64,000 nt of DNA from Roseateles_B sp041913905. Lineage in GTDB: Bacteria > Pseudomonadota > Gammaproteobacteria > Burkholderiales > Burkholderiaceae_C. Below, piece by piece: positions 9,204-18,911 of this stretch. Positions within the stretch are counted from its first letter, which is position 1. Each line of letters begins with the position of its first letter. The translations under genes and the position numbers were made by a program. Below the pieces are notes generated by a model. It was given only the letters and a program-made list of their open reading frames with translations. It had not been told where the DNA came from and did no database searches. The stretch is from positions 31,914 to 95,913 of the forward strand of contig JAYSEK010000017.1 of NCBI GenBank assembly GCA_041913905.1, read 5' to 3'.

Positions 9204-10064
9204 ATGGCATTTCTCGGCCTGATCTTCAACGCGCTCGTCTGGGGCCTGTCCTGGTGGCCCTTCCGCCAGTTCCAGTCTGCCGGCCTGCATCCCCTGTGGG
9301 CCACGGTGGGCTTCTACACCCTGTCCTGGCTGGTCATCGTGGTGCTGCGGCGCCAGGCCTGGCGCGAGCTGCTGGGCACACCCTCGCTGTGGCTGGTCAT
9401 GGTGGCCGCCGGGACCACCAATACCTTCTTCAACTGGGGCGTGGCCACCGGCGATGTGGTGCGGGTGGTGCTGCTCTTCTACCTGATGCCGCTGTGGGCG
9501 GTGCTGCTGGCGCGGCTGATCCTGGGCGAGCACCTGACCCGCCTGGCGCTGCTGCGCATGGTCCTGGCCCTGGGCGGCGCGGCGGCGGTGCTGGCGCCGA
9601 CGGGCGGCGGACTGCCCCTGCCGTCCAGCCTGTCGGACTGGCTGGGCGTGCTGGGCGGCATGGCTTTCGCGCTCAACAACGTGATGCTGCGCCGCGAGGC
9701 CGGCCGCAGTCCCGAGGCACGGGCCCTGGCCATGTTCAGCGGCGGGGTGCTGGTCTCGGCACTGGCTGCGGGCCTGATGGCGGGGCAGGGCCTCGCGCCC
9801 TGGCCGTCCCTGGCTTCGCCGCTGTGGCTGCTGCCGTTGGCAGGCATGTCGGTGCTGTTCTTCCTCTCGAACCTGTCGCTGCAATATGGGGCAGCCCGGC
9901 TGCCGGCCAATGTCACGGCCATCGTGATGTTGTGCGAGGTGCCTTTCGCGGCCGTGTCATCACTGGCCTGGGGGGGCGGCACCGTCGGTTTGCGGACGGC
10001 CTTGGGGGGCTTGTGCATCGTCGGCGCGGCCCTGCTGGCTGCGCTGGAGAAGCGGCGGGGCTAA
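9204..10064 (+). CDS. EamA-type DMT superfamily transporter
   Basis: A 286-aa inner-membrane protein with about ten helices in two EamA halves. It is not closely similar by eye to the EamA protein at 3328. The N-terminal half carries the usual WGLSWWPFRQ start and a conserved LARLILGEHL segment between helices 4 and 5. Its stop lies 27 bases before the glutathione peroxidase start, so the two may share a transcript. The substrate is unknown. Confidence 0.85.
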   Translation: MAFLGLIFNALVWGLSWWPFRQFQSAGLHPLWATVGFYTLSWLVIVVLRRQAWRELLGTPSLWLVMVAAGTTNTFFNWGVATGDVVRVVLLFYLMPLWAVLLARLILGEHLTRLALLRMVLALGGAAAVLAPTGGGLPLPSSLSDWLGVLGGMAFALNNVMLRREAGRSPEARALAMFSGGVLVSALAAGLMAGQGLAPWPSLASPLWLLPLAGMSVLFFLSNLSLQYGAARLPANVTAIVMLCEVPFAAVSSLAWGGGTVGLRTALGGLCIVGAALLAALEKRRG

Positions 10065-10091
10065 TATCCGCTTTCCCCACAGGAGCTTGCC

Positions 10092-10583
10092 ATGGCACAA
10101 CAGACGATCTACGACTTCAGCGCCATTTCCATCGACGGCCAGCACTTCGCGTTTTCGGCCCAGCACGGCAAGGTGCTGCTCATCGTCAACACCGCCAGCG
10201 AGTGCGGCTTCACGCCCCAGTTCAAGGGCCTGGAGCAGCTCTGGCAGGACTACCGGACCCGCGGCCTGGTGGTGGTCGGTTTTCCCAGCAATGAGTTCGG
10301 CGGGCAGGACCCCGGCAGCAACGAGGAGATCGCCTCCTTCTGCGAGGTCAACTACGGCGTCAGCTTCCCCATGATGAGCAAGGTGGAAGTCAATGGCGAG
10401 AACGCGCACGCCCTGTGGCAATGGCTCAAGAAGGAAAAGCCCGGCCTGCTGGGCACCCAGGCCATCAAGTGGAACTTCACCAAGTTCCTGGTCGGACGCG
10501 ATGGCCGCGTGATTCGCCGTTATGCGCCCAACGATGCGCCGGAGGCGCTGCGGGCCGACATCGAGGCGGCGCTGGACGCCTGA
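10092..10583 (+). CDS. Glutathione peroxidase (Cys type)
   Basis: A 163-aa thioredoxin-fold peroxidase. The catalytic segment NTASECGFTPQ (Cys near residue 38, replacing selenocysteine) and the WNFTKFLV motif with the catalytic Trp and Asn are present. In bacteria such enzymes usually reduce hydroperoxides with thioredoxin. An AGGAG precedes the start at normal distance. It follows the EamA gene closely and converges on the Crp/Fnr regulator. Confidence 0.92.
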   Translation: MAQQTIYDFSAISIDGQHFAFSAQHGKVLLIVNTASECGFTPQFKGLEQLWQDYRTRGLVVVGFPSNEFGGQDPGSNEEIASFCEVNYGVSFPMMSKVEVNGENAHALWQWLKKEKPGLLGTQAIKWNFTKFLVGRDGRVIRRYAPNDAPEALRADIEAALDA

Positions 10584-10631
10584 ATCGTCGTTTCCGGAGC
10601 GGATCCGTCGGCGTCGGTTCGGTGCCTGGCG

Positions 10632-11399
10632 TCAGCGGCGTAGCCGGCCGAAGTCCGCCGTGGCTGCGGCGTGGGGTCGCCAGTCGATGCAGCGGTAGCC
10701 TTGTCGCAGCCGGCCTTGGGTGGCCTGCAGGGCCAGCCATTCATTGACCGTCTGACGCGAGACATTGGCCAGCGCAGCCAGCTCGGCCTGGCTGGCCCGC
10801 AGACGGCGCCATCCCGGCTCGCCGGCCAAATCCTCGCCACGCTGCTGGTCCAGCTGCTGCAGGCCCAGCAGCAGGCGCTCGGCCGCCGTGGCGTGGCGCG
10901 AGGCCGCCAGCAGGCCCAGCGTGCCTGCATAGCGGCCGGCGAACTCGCGCATCAGGGCGCGCGCAAAACCCGGGTACTCGTCCATCAGCCAGGTGTAGGC
11001 GGCCGGGCCGATCGCGATCAGCTGACTCGGACATGTCGCGACGGCTTCATAGCGCGAAGGCTGGCGGCACACGAAACCCGCCAGCCCGAAGAGACGCGGC
11101 GGCCGCACGCCTTCCAGCACCGAGACCTGGCCGTCCAGGCCGCTGAAGCGGGCCTCGATCTCGCCCTCCGCCACTGCAAAAAAGGCCTGCGGCAGGTGCC
11201 CTTGCAGCAGGGCGCACTCGCCCGCGTCCAGGCGCTGCAGGCGCAGCAGCGGCCCCAGGGCCTGCCAGCGGGCCTCGTCCAGGTGCCGGTCCAGACCCGG
11301 TTCGAGCGCAGCCAGCGTAGCGGCGAAGGCGCTGCGCAGGTCCGGCCGCGGGCGCCGGGCAGTTCCGGAACGGGTGGGAGATGCGGGCGAAGTCATCAT
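10632..11399 (-). CDS. Crp/Fnr family transcriptional regulator
   Basis: A 255-aa protein with an N-terminal cyclic-nucleotide-binding-like barrel (about residues 40-150) and a C-terminal winged helix with the recognition helix in LAALANVSRQTVNEWL. The Fnr cysteine set is absent and no cAMP-type arginine-serine pair is evident, so the effector is unknown. It is divergent from the DUF2332 gene with a 57-base gap, which makes that gene a plausible target. Two adjacent ATG codons can start it. Confidence 0.85.
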   Translation of the reverse strand: MMTSPASPTRSGTARRPRPDLRSAFAATLAALEPGLDRHLDEARWQALGPLLRLQRLDAGECALLQGHLPQAFFAVAEGEIEARFSGLDGQVSVLEGVRPPRLFGLAGFVCRQPSRYEAVATCPSQLIAIGPAAYTWLMDEYPGFARALMREFAGRYAGTLGLLAASRHATAAERLLLGLQQLDQQRGEDLAGEPGWRRLRASQAELAALANVSRQTVNEWLALQATQGRLRQGYRCIDWRPHAAATADFGRLRR

Positions 11400-11456
11400 G
11401 GATGAATTGTCGGCTGCGCGACGATTCTGCCTGCGAGCCAGGCCTATGCTGCGGGC

Positions 11457-12605
11457 ATGTCTTCCTCACTTGCATCCACGATGCCAGCGGCCGCGACGCT
11501 CCGACCGGGTGCTGCCGACTGGGCGCCCTTGTTCCGAAAATTCGCGGCCGAGGACTGCCCGGAAGATCCGCTCTACCAGGCCCTGGGCCGGGTACTGGCC
11601 GCGCAGCCGGCGCTGCTCGCGCTGATGGACGAAGCGCCGCCCGAGCAGGCCCGGCCCAACCTCTACCTGGCGGCCCTGCATGCGCTGGTGATGGCGGAGC
11701 CGGATTCGGCACTGGCCCGCTACTTCCCTTCCGTCGGCGGCGACCGGCTGCCCGATGCGGCGCTGGACGGTGTGCTCGCGGATTTCGTGCGCACCCATGA
11801 GCCCGCCCTGCGCGAGTTGCTGCGGCACCGCGCCACGCAGACCAACGAGATCGGCCGCTGCGCGCTGCTGTGGCCCGCCCTGCAGCACCTGGCCCGCGTG
11901 AGCGGTCGGCGGCGCCTGGCCCTGTTCGACTTCGGCTGCAGCGCCGGGCTCAATCTCGGCGTCGACGCCTACCGCTACCGCTATCTGGCCGCGGACGGCA
12001 GCTGGTTGGACGCCGGCGCCACGGCCGACGCGCATCGGCCCCTGATCAGCTGCCGATGGCAGGGCCGGCTGCCGCAGCAGGACGCCGGCTTCGAGCTGGT
12101 CCGGCGCCAGGGCGTGGACCTGCATCCGCTGCAGGTGGCCGATGAGGACGATGCCCGCTGGCTCCTGGCCTGCCTCTGGCCGCACGACCGGGAGCGCCGC
12201 GAGCGCTTGCAGTCCGCGCTGGCGCTGGCCCGGACACAGGTCTGGCCGGTGCAGGCGGCCGCAGACGGCCTGGCGGTGCTGGAAGCCTGGCTGGACCAGT
12301 TGCCAGCGGACGTGCAACCCCTGCTCTTCAACAGCTGGGTGCTGTACTACTTCCAGGAGGCCGACCGTGCACGGTATCTCCGGCGGGTCGAGCAGCTGAT
12401 GGCGTCACGCGGCCTGTGGTGGCTCTCGGCCGAGGCCCTGGCCTTCAGCGACTGGCCGGCGGATGCGGCCCTGCCGGCACGACCCGAGTCCCTCTCCGCC
12501 GGCAGCGCCACCCTCTGGCAATGGCGGCGCGCCGGTGCGGTACCGCAGGCGCTGGCCTGGTCCCACCCGCACGGGCGCTTTGCGCACTGGTTTGCGCCCG
12601 GCTGA
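11457..12605 (+). CDS. DUF2332 family protein
   Basis: A 382-aa protein. The DUF2332 marks are visible: RYFPSVGG near residue 87, TQTNEIGRCA near 130 and a glycine-rich FDFGCSAGLNLG near 160. The last resembles the cofactor-binding loop of SAM-dependent methyltransferases, so a methyltransferase-like fold is possible, but no activity is established for the family. No signal peptide is seen. It is divergent from the Crp/Fnr gene. Confidence 0.8.
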   Translation: MSSSLASTMPAAATLRPGAADWAPLFRKFAAEDCPEDPLYQALGRVLAAQPALLALMDEAPPEQARPNLYLAALHALVMAEPDSALARYFPSVGGDRLPDAALDGVLADFVRTHEPALRELLRHRATQTNEIGRCALLWPALQHLARVSGRRRLALFDFGCSAGLNLGVDAYRYRYLAADGSWLDAGATADAHRPLISCRWQGRLPQQDAGFELVRRQGVDLHPLQVADEDDARWLLACLWPHDRERRERLQSALALARTQVWPVQAAADGLAVLEAWLDQLPADVQPLLFNSWVLYYFQEADRARYLRRVEQLMASRGLWWLSAEALAFSDWPADAALPARPESLSAGSATLWQWRRAGAVPQALAWSHPHGRFAHWFAPG

Positions 12606-12856
12606 GTGCGGACCGCGGAGCGAGGCCCGGCGGAAAGGGTGGGATGGGTGCCCTTCGGCACGCGGATGCGACCGCGCGCTGGCATAGACTCGGCGGCGAA
12701 CACCCGGCTCCCATGCGGGACGCAGGGCAAGCCTCCCCTCATCAGGGACGAAGGCGCTCGCCAGGTCGTGGCGGGGCTGTCCGGCAGGCCGCGAGGCCCC
12801 TCGCCGGCCCCCCGGCCGCATAATGGCAGGCTGTCTCAGCCCCGGAGTTACCTGCC

Positions 12857-14050
12857 ATGTTCCAACACGTTGATGCCTACCCTGGCGACCCCATCCTCAG
12901 CCTGAACGAAGCCTTCCAGAAGGATCCGCGCCCGGGCAAGATCAACCTGTCCATCGGCATCTACTTCGACAACGACGGCCGCATCCCGATGATGGACTCG
13001 GTGCGCAAGGCCGAGCTGGCCGTGGTCGAGTCCGCCGGTGCGCGGCCCTACCTGCCCATGGAAGGGCTGGCCGCCTTCCGCAGCGAGGTGCAGGCCCTGC
13101 TGTTCGGCCGCGACGCCGAGCTGCTCAAGGCCGGCCGCGTGGCCACCATCCAGAGCGTGGGCTCCAGCGGCGGCCTGAAGGTCGGCGCCGACTTCATCAA
13201 GCGCTATTTCCCGGACAGCGCCGTCTACGTCTCCGATCCCACCTGGGACAACCACCGCGCCGTTTTCGAAGGCTCGGGCATCACGGTCAAGACCTATCCC
13301 TACTACGACCCCGCCAGCGGTGGCGTGCGCTTCGACGAGCTGCTGGCCGCCGTGCAGGCCATGCCGCCCAAGAGCGTGGTGCTGCTGCACGCCTGCTGCC
13401 ACAACCCCACCGGCGTCGACCTCACGCCCGTGCAGTGGGACACCCTGATCCCCCTGCTCAAGCAACGCGAGCTGCTGCCCTTCCTGGACATCGCCTACCA
13501 GGGCTATGGCGAGGGCCTGGAGCAGGACGCCTTCGCGATTCGCGCCATGGCCGACGCGGGCCTGTCCTTCTTCGTGGCCAACAGCTTCTCCAAGAACATG
13601 AGCCTCTATGGCGAGCGTTGTGGCGGGCTGTCGATCGTCTGCCCCGACGCCCAGCAGGCCAGCCATGTGCTGGGCCAGCTGAAGGCCACCATCCGCCGCA
13701 ACTACTCCAACCCGCCCATGCATGGCGGCCAGCTGGTCGCCAAGGTGCTGGGTGACCCGGACCTGCGCGCCCTGTGGGAAGGCGAGGTCGAGGAGATGCG
13801 CGAACGCATCCTGGCCATGCGCAACGCCCTGCACCAGGTGCTGTCGGCCAAGCTGCCGGATCGCAATTTCGACTACTTCCTGCACCAGCGCGGCATGTTC
13901 AGCTACACGGGCCTCACGGCGGCCCAGGTGGACCGCCTGAAGGAAGAGTTCGGCGTCTACCTCGTGCGCTCGGGCCGCATGTGCGTCGCCGGCCTCAACA
14001 CCAAGAACGTGGAAGCCGTGGCCAATGCCATGGCTGCGGTGCTGGCGTGA
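12857..14050 (+). CDS. Aromatic/aspartate aminotransferase (class I)
   Basis: A 397-aa PLP enzyme of the aspartate/aromatic aminotransferase Ia subgroup. The PLP lysine is in NSFSKNMSLYGER near residue 250, with a substrate-carboxylate arginine near the C-terminus (LVRSGRMCVAG). In Burkholderiales this gene is usually annotated tyrB-like and transaminates tyrosine, phenylalanine or aspartate with 2-oxoglutarate. Its stop overlaps the GTG start of the following hydrolase, so the two are translated together. Confidence 0.92.
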   Translation: MFQHVDAYPGDPILSLNEAFQKDPRPGKINLSIGIYFDNDGRIPMMDSVRKAELAVVESAGARPYLPMEGLAAFRSEVQALLFGRDAELLKAGRVATIQSVGSSGGLKVGADFIKRYFPDSAVYVSDPTWDNHRAVFEGSGITVKTYPYYDPASGGVRFDELLAAVQAMPPKSVVLLHACCHNPTGVDLTPVQWDTLIPLLKQRELLPFLDIAYQGYGEGLEQDAFAIRAMADAGLSFFVANSFSKNMSLYGERCGGLSIVCPDAQQASHVLGQLKATIRRNYSNPPMHGGQLVAKVLGDPDLRALWEGEVEEMRERILAMRNALHQVLSAKLPDRNFDYFLHQRGMFSYTGLTAAQVDRLKEEFGVYLVRSGRMCVAGLNTKNVEAVANAMAAVLA

Positions 14051-15048
14051 ACCGCGCAGGCCGCATCGCCTGGGGCACCGCACTGGTGCTGCTGGCCTGC
14101 GGCCTGACCTTCTCCATCGGCCCCCGCAACGGCGAGATCGCCTGGGAGCCGGCGCCGATGAAGCCCATCCAGCTGCCCGAGCAGCTGGACGCGCTGGAGG
14201 CGCAGCTGGCCGCCAGCGAGGCGCGCTTCAACGGCCTGACGCCGCAGACCGAGAAGCACATCGTCTGGGGCGAGAAGGGCCGCCGGCGCGCACCCTGGGC
14301 CGTGGTCTATCTGCACGGCTTCTCCGCCACCCGCCAGGAGATGGCGCCCATGCCCGAGCGTCTGGCCGAGGCTCTGGGGGGCAATACCTTCTATACCCGC
14401 CTGGCCGGCCATGGCCTGCCTGGCGATGCCATGGCCCAGGCCAGCATCGGGCAATGGAAGGCCGATGCGCTGGAGGCCTTGCAGGTCGGGCAGCGCATCG
14501 GTGAGCGGGTGCTGGTCGTGGGCGCTTCCACCGGCGCGACGCTGGCAGCCTGGCTGGCCCAGCGCGAGGAGGCCAAGGATGTGGCGGGCTGGGTGCTGAT
14601 TTCGCCCAACTTCGGCCCCAGGGACGCCAAGGCCGGCATCATCAACTGGCCCTGGGGCCGCAGCATCGCCCGCCTGGTGCAAGGTGCGCAGTACCGGGAA
14701 ACGCCGGCCAATGATCGCAAGGCCCGCTTCTGGACCCACCGCTATCCCACCGAGGCCCTGTTCCCCATGATGGCGCTGGTCGAGCGGGTGCGCAGCAGCG
14801 AGCTCGGCAAGATCCAGGCGCCGACGCTGATGCTCATGTCGAAACGCGACACGGTGATCGACGTCGCCGAGGCCCGCGCGGCCTTCGAGCGCATCGGCAG
14901 CGCCCGCAAGCAGCTGATCGAGGTCGACTACAGCGAATCGCCTGGGCAGCACGTGCTGGCTGGCGACATCGATGCCCCCAAGGCCGTTCAGCCCATGGTG
15001 GAGCAGATCCGCGAATTCGTGGCCACGCAGGTCGAACCGCGGCCTTGA
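14047..15048 (+). CDS. Alpha/beta hydrolase, membrane-anchored or exported
   Basis: A 333-aa hydrolase that starts with GTG inside the stop of the aminotransferase (GTGA overlap). Residues 5-25 are a hydrophobic signal or anchor. The catalytic set is visible: nucleophile Ser in GASTGA near residue 160, Asp in SKRDTVID near 265 and His in GQHVLAGD near 305. The early YLHGFSATRQE segment supplies the oxyanion hole. It resembles carboxylesterase or lysophospholipase-like hydrolases; the substrate is unknown. Confidence 0.85.
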   Translation: MNRAGRIAWGTALVLLACGLTFSIGPRNGEIAWEPAPMKPIQLPEQLDALEAQLAASEARFNGLTPQTEKHIVWGEKGRRRAPWAVVYLHGFSATRQEMAPMPERLAEALGGNTFYTRLAGHGLPGDAMAQASIGQWKADALEALQVGQRIGERVLVVGASTGATLAAWLAQREEAKDVAGWVLISPNFGPRDAKAGIINWPWGRSIARLVQGAQYRETPANDRKARFWTHRYPTEALFPMMALVERVRSSELGKIQAPTLMLMSKRDTVIDVAEARAAFERIGSARKQLIEVDYSESPGQHVLAGDIDAPKAVQPMVEQIREFVATQVEPRP

Positions 15049-15196
15049 TGAGACTTCGGTCACGCCTGCGGGCCGGCATGCCGCTGCAACAGGTGACGGT
15101 CCCCTGAAACAGGGGGCGTCTGAGCCTCAAATGCGATGGCGTTCACCTCGCCTGCGGCGCACACTGAGTCCATCACTGACGCCGTAGAGGTGGACC

Positions 15197-15427
15197 ATGG
15201 CACAGCTGATCAAGCCCTCCGCGACTGCAACAACCGAGACCGGCCTGGCCCGCGTGGCCGCGCTGGGGCGCACGGCGATGAACGCCATCGCACGGCCGCT
15301 GAACATCGTTGGGAACAGCAAGATCGACGGTCTGGACGTCCAGGACTCCACGCTGGAGGAATGGGAGCAGTGCCAGTCGCAGTTCGAGGACAAGTTCCGC
15401 CACGGCGTCAGCGACTACCTGCGCTGA
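15197..15427 (+). CDS. Small hypothetical protein
   Basis: A 76-aa frame preceded by a purine-rich GAGGTGG six bases before the ATG. The C-terminal half is charged and Gln/Glu-rich (LEEWEQCQSQFEDKF). It has no signal peptide or membrane helix. I do not recognise a family. Codon use is like that of its neighbours, which together with the ribosome site argues for a real gene. Confidence 0.5.
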   Translation: MAQLIKPSATATTETGLARVAALGRTAMNAIARPLNIVGNSKIDGLDVQDSTLEEWEQCQSQFEDKFRHGVSDYLR

Positions 15428-15472
15428 ACCCGCGCTGCTTGGGCGCGCGATACGGGCGCTACATTGCGGTCC

Positions 15473-16972
15473 ATGCATCGCCGACCTGAAGCCTTTCCAA
15501 CGTCCCTTTTCGTCCGCTGCCGCCGCCTCGCCCGGGCCTGTGTGGTGGTGCTGGCGGGCGCAGCGGCCAGCCTGCAGTCGCAGGGAGCGGCCGTCAGCAA
15601 GTTGCCTGCGCCGGTGGCCGCGGCACTGAAGCGCGCGGGCGTGCCGCCCGAGGCGCTGGCCCTGCGCGCCTTTCCTCTGGACCGCCCGCGGGCCGGCTAC
15701 GCCTGGCAGGCCGACAAACCCATGGTGCCGGGCTCGGTGATGAAGCTGCTCACGGCCGCCGCAGCCTTGGACCAACTGGGGCCCAACGCGCGTGCGCGGA
15801 CCGAGCTGCTGAGCAGCGCCCCGGCCCGCGACGGCGTGCTGGAGTCGCCGCTGTACCTGCGCGGCGGCGGGGACGGTGATTTCGACACCGCCGCCCTGTG
15901 GCAGCTGCTGCGCGCGCTGCGGCAGTCCGGCGTGCGAGAGCTGCGTGGCGGCCTGGTGCTGGACCGCAGCCTGTTCCTGCCCGAGCGCGCGGACCTGCAG
16001 ACCCCCGACTTCGACGACACGCCCAACTTCCCCTACAACGTCGTGCCCGACGCCCTGCTGCTGGACGGCGGGCTGCAGACCCTGGAGCTCAGCAGCGACG
16101 CGCTGGGCGTGCTGCGCGCCCGGCTGCCGGCCTGGCCCGAGTTGCCGGTGGACACCAGCGGTCTGAGCCTCGCCGAGGCCCCCTGCCGGCATTGGGACGC
16201 CTTGCCGCTGCAGCCGCGTTTCGAGCCCGCCCAGGGGGCGGCGGCAAAGCCACGCCTGGTGCTCAGCGGCCGCTTTCCCGTGGAGTGCAGGGTGAGCCAG
16301 CCCCTGCAGCTGCTGGACCGCCAGTGGCTGCTGGCAGAGACCGTGCGCCAGCTGTGGCAGTCGCTGGGCGGCACGATGAGCGGCGAGCTGCGCAGCGGCC
16401 AGGTACCGGCCGATGCGCGCGTGCTTCAGACCCACTGGGGCCGTCCGCTGGCGGAGGTGCTGCGCGGCGCACTCAAGCGGTCCGACAACATGCAACTGCG
16501 TCTGGTCTATCTGCGCCTGGGCTTGCAGTCCACCGCCGACGCCAGCCTGCCCACGCAGGAGCGTGCCGCACAGGCGCTGCAGCAATGGCTGGCCGAGCAC
16601 CGCATCCAGGCGCCCGAGCTGGTGCTGGACAACGGCGCCGGCCTCTCCCGCAGCGAGCGCATCAGCGCCGCAACGCTGGCCGAGGTGGTGCGCGAGGCAG
16701 CGCAGGGCCGCCATGCGCCGGACTGGCTGGCCGGGCTGCCGCTGGCCGGCGTTGACGGCACCTTGTCCCGCCGCTTCCAGGGCTCGCCGGCCCAGGGCCG
16801 GGCGCGGCTCAAGACCGGTACGCTGCGCAACGTGGTGTCGCTCGCCGGGCTGGTGCAGGACCGCCGCGGACGCTCCTGGGTGCTGGTGCTGATGCTCAAC
16901 GACGAGGCGGCACCCTGGATCGGGCGGCCGGCGCTGGACCGCATCGTCGACTGGCTGGCGGGCCAGTCCTGA
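15473..16972 (+). CDS. dacB: D-alanyl-D-alanine carboxypeptidase/endopeptidase (PBP4)
   Basis: A periplasmic penicillin-binding protein that trims or cuts peptidoglycan cross-links. All three serine-acyl motifs are present: SVMK (nucleophile Ser near residue 85), SDN near 340 and KTG near 445. The protein has about 499 aa with an N-terminal hydrophobic signal (about residues 18-40). Motif spacing fits the DacB type with its extra domains between the first two motifs. I chose the ATG at 15473; a TTG three codons upstream is also in frame. Confidence 0.92.
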   Translation: MHRRPEAFPTSLFVRCRRLARACVVVLAGAAASLQSQGAAVSKLPAPVAAALKRAGVPPEALALRAFPLDRPRAGYAWQADKPMVPGSVMKLLTAAAALDQLGPNARARTELLSSAPARDGVLESPLYLRGGGDGDFDTAALWQLLRALRQSGVRELRGGLVLDRSLFLPERADLQTPDFDDTPNFPYNVVPDALLLDGGLQTLELSSDALGVLRARLPAWPELPVDTSGLSLAEAPCRHWDALPLQPRFEPAQGAAAKPRLVLSGRFPVECRVSQPLQLLDRQWLLAETVRQLWQSLGGTMSGELRSGQVPADARVLQTHWGRPLAEVLRGALKRSDNMQLRLVYLRLGLQSTADASLPTQERAAQALQQWLAEHRIQAPELVLDNGAGLSRSERISAATLAEVVREAAQGRHAPDWLAGLPLAGVDGTLSRRFQGSPAQGRARLKTGTLRNVVSLAGLVQDRRGRSWVLVLMLNDEAAPWIGRPALDRIVDWLAGQS

Positions 16973-17008
16973 CGCCCTGGCCGTCCCAGCGCAGGTTATG
17001 CTGCGCGC

Positions 17009-17800
17009 ATGAAAGCCCTGGTCCCGACGATGGTTCTGGTCCTGGCCGGCCTGCTGGTCGGCGCGCCGCCCGCGCAGGCCGAGCCGCCGAAGCTGCACTT
17101 TGGCACCGAGCCCTTCCCGCCCTATGTGGTGGAGCGCCAGGGGCGGCCTACCGGGCCGCTGGTGGACGTCCTGAGAGCCGCCTGCGAGCGGCTGGGCTGG
17201 CATTGCGAGGTGAGCCTGCTGCCCTGGCGCCGGGCTCAGGCGGACGCGGAGGCCGGCCGGCTCGACGGCCTCTTTCCGCTGCTGCAGACCCCCGAACGCG
17301 AGCGCCTTTTCCAGTTCACCAGTCCCGTGCTGAATGCGCGTTATGCACTGTTCAGCCTCAGCGGCCAAAGCTACCGCTACGAAGGGCCCGCGAGCCTGGA
17401 GGGGCATGTGCTGGGCGTCTATGGACCGTCCGGCACGGCGATCGCGCTCAGCGAGCTCTTGAAAGATGGGCCCGCGGTGACGGTCCACACGGAGCCCGAC
17501 AACACCACCGTGCTGCGCAAGCTGCTGCATGGCCGCTATGGCGAGCAGGGCCTGGCCTTCATCAACGAGAGCGTGGCCCTGCACCTGCTCAAGCAGGAAC
17601 AGCTGAAGGGGCTGCAGATGGCCGGGGCGGTGCGTGAGATCACCTATGGCTTCGGCCTGGTGCGCGCCCGGGTCTCCGAGGAGGACTTCCAACGCTTCGA
17701 CGAGGCGCTGCAGGCCAACTGCCGCAACGGGCGCAACGCGTCGCTGATCCGTCCCTATGCGCTGCCGGCTTCGGCCTGCGTGCTGCGTGTGCCACGCTGA
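17009..17800 (+). CDS. Periplasmic solute-binding protein (SBP_bac_3 type)
   Basis: A 263-aa protein with a clear Sec signal peptide ending at QAEP (about residue 25). The body follows the amino-acid-binding SBP fold: an early GTEPFPPYVV ligand-site segment, then LDGLFPLLQTPERE. No permease or ATPase is beside it, and proteins of this solo type often act as orphan sensors or unknown ligand binders. It converges with the LD-carboxypeptidase gene. Confidence 0.82.
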   Translation: MKALVPTMVLVLAGLLVGAPPAQAEPPKLHFGTEPFPPYVVERQGRPTGPLVDVLRAACERLGWHCEVSLLPWRRAQADAEAGRLDGLFPLLQTPERERLFQFTSPVLNARYALFSLSGQSYRYEGPASLEGHVLGVYGPSGTAIALSELLKDGPAVTVHTEPDNTTVLRKLLHGRYGEQGLAFINESVALHLLKQEQLKGLQMAGAVREITYGFGLVRARVSEEDFQRFDEALQANCRNGRNASLIRPYALPASACVLRVPR

Positions 17801-17827
17801 CGTCCTGGCTGCCTGGGGCGCGGGGCC

Positions 17828-18865
17828 TCAGCTCACCGCCGGGCCCAGGAGGCGCAGGGTGCAGGCATCGGCATCGATCTCGGCCTCGGCGCCGATGGGC
17901 AGCGTGAACTTGCGCGGGATGTGGCCGATCATCGCGCCGCGGTAGACCGGCACGCCCAGGGCGCCGAAATAATCCTCGAAGACTTCGTCCAGCGTGAGCG
18001 TGCCGTAGTTGCCGTCACCGGGTTCGCACTTGCTGAACTGGCCCAGCACCACGCCGGCCAGCTGCCGGAAGGCGCCGGCCAGACGCAGCGTGGCCAGCAT
18101 GCGGTCGACGCGGTAGATGTACTCGTTGATGTCCTCCAGGAAGAGGATGGCGCCGCGGAAATCCGGCCAATAGGCGGAGCCGGCCATGGCACTGAGCACG
18201 GCCAGGTTGCCGCCCACCAGCCGCCCGCGGGCACGGCCGCCGCGTATCGTCCAGGCGCGGTCATGGGCCTGGACCAGGTCGCCGCCCTGCTCGTCGGCCG
18301 GGTTGCGCAGCAGCGGCGCCTGCGCCTCCATCACCAGTTCGCGGAAATGCCGGGTGCTGAAGCTCGTCCAGGTGGAGCCCGCGAAGGGCGAGTGGAAGGT
18401 GACGAGGCCGGTCTGCTGATGGATGGCGTTGATCAGGCAGCTCACATCGGAGAAGCCGCCGAAGAATTTCGGGTGTTTGCGGATCAGCCCATAGTCCAGC
18501 CGGTCGACGATGCGCGCGCAGCCCGAGCCGCCGGTGAGCGCCAGCAGGCCGGCGATGCTGTCGTCGGCAAAGAAGCGGTGGATGTCTTCGGCACGTTCTG
18601 CGTCGCTGCCGCCGAACTGGCCGCGCCGCGACAGCGCATGCCTCCCAAGCCGCACCTGCAGGCCCAGCGCCTGCATGGCCTCGACGGCCAGGGCCACGGG
18701 CTCGCGCTCGAAGCTGGCATTGGCGGGGCTGATCAGGCCGATGGTGTCGCCGGGCCGCAGGCGGCGCGGGCGCAGCAGGGCCGGGCGCTCGGCGGCACTT
18801 GCGGCGCCCGCGGCCGCCAGGGCGCCCAGCGGCGCTGCGCTTTGCAGGAAATGGCGTCTGTCCAT
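17828..18865 (-). CDS. LD-carboxypeptidase (S66), Tat-exported
   Basis: S66 peptidases remove the terminal D-Ala from murein tetrapeptides. The catalytic set is visible: Ser in GGFSDVS near residue 125, Glu in LEDINE near 225 and His in IGHIPRK near 310. The start at 18865 has AAGGAG six bases before it. The N-terminus begins with an RRHFLQ twin-arginine motif followed by a hydrophobic stretch and an ASA-type cleavage site, so export by Tat is likely, unlike the cytoplasmic E. coli LdcA. It is the last gene of the amidase/peptide-transport group. Confidence 0.87.
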   Translation of the reverse strand: MDRRHFLQSAAPLGALAAAGAASAAERPALLRPRRLRPGDTIGLISPANASFEREPVALAVEAMQALGLQVRLGRHALSRRGQFGGSDAERAEDIHRFFADDSIAGLLALTGGSGCARIVDRLDYGLIRKHPKFFGGFSDVSCLINAIHQQTGLVTFHSPFAGSTWTSFSTRHFRELVMEAQAPLLRNPADEQGGDLVQAHDRAWTIRGGRARGRLVGGNLAVLSAMAGSAYWPDFRGAILFLEDINEYIYRVDRMLATLRLAGAFRQLAGVVLGQFSKCEPGDGNYGTLTLDEVFEDYFGALGVPVYRGAMIGHIPRKFTLPIGAEAEIDADACTLRLLGPAVS

Positions 18866-18911
18866 GCATGGCTCCTTGAGGGCAGGTCCGGCGGGGGCAG
18901 CGGTGCCGCCC

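Noticed and set aside
8971..9222. An 83-codon open frame before the EamA gene
   Set aside because: No ribosome site, no family likeness, and it overlaps the start of the EamA gene.
15101..15115. Hairpin CCCCTG-AAA-CAGGGG as a terminator
   Set aside because: No T-run follows and the stem is short; it may be chance in a GC-rich gap.
15173..17692. An 839-codon open frame on the minus strand
   Set aside because: It lies opposite dacB and a solute-binding protein gene with intact motifs and has no family resemblance.
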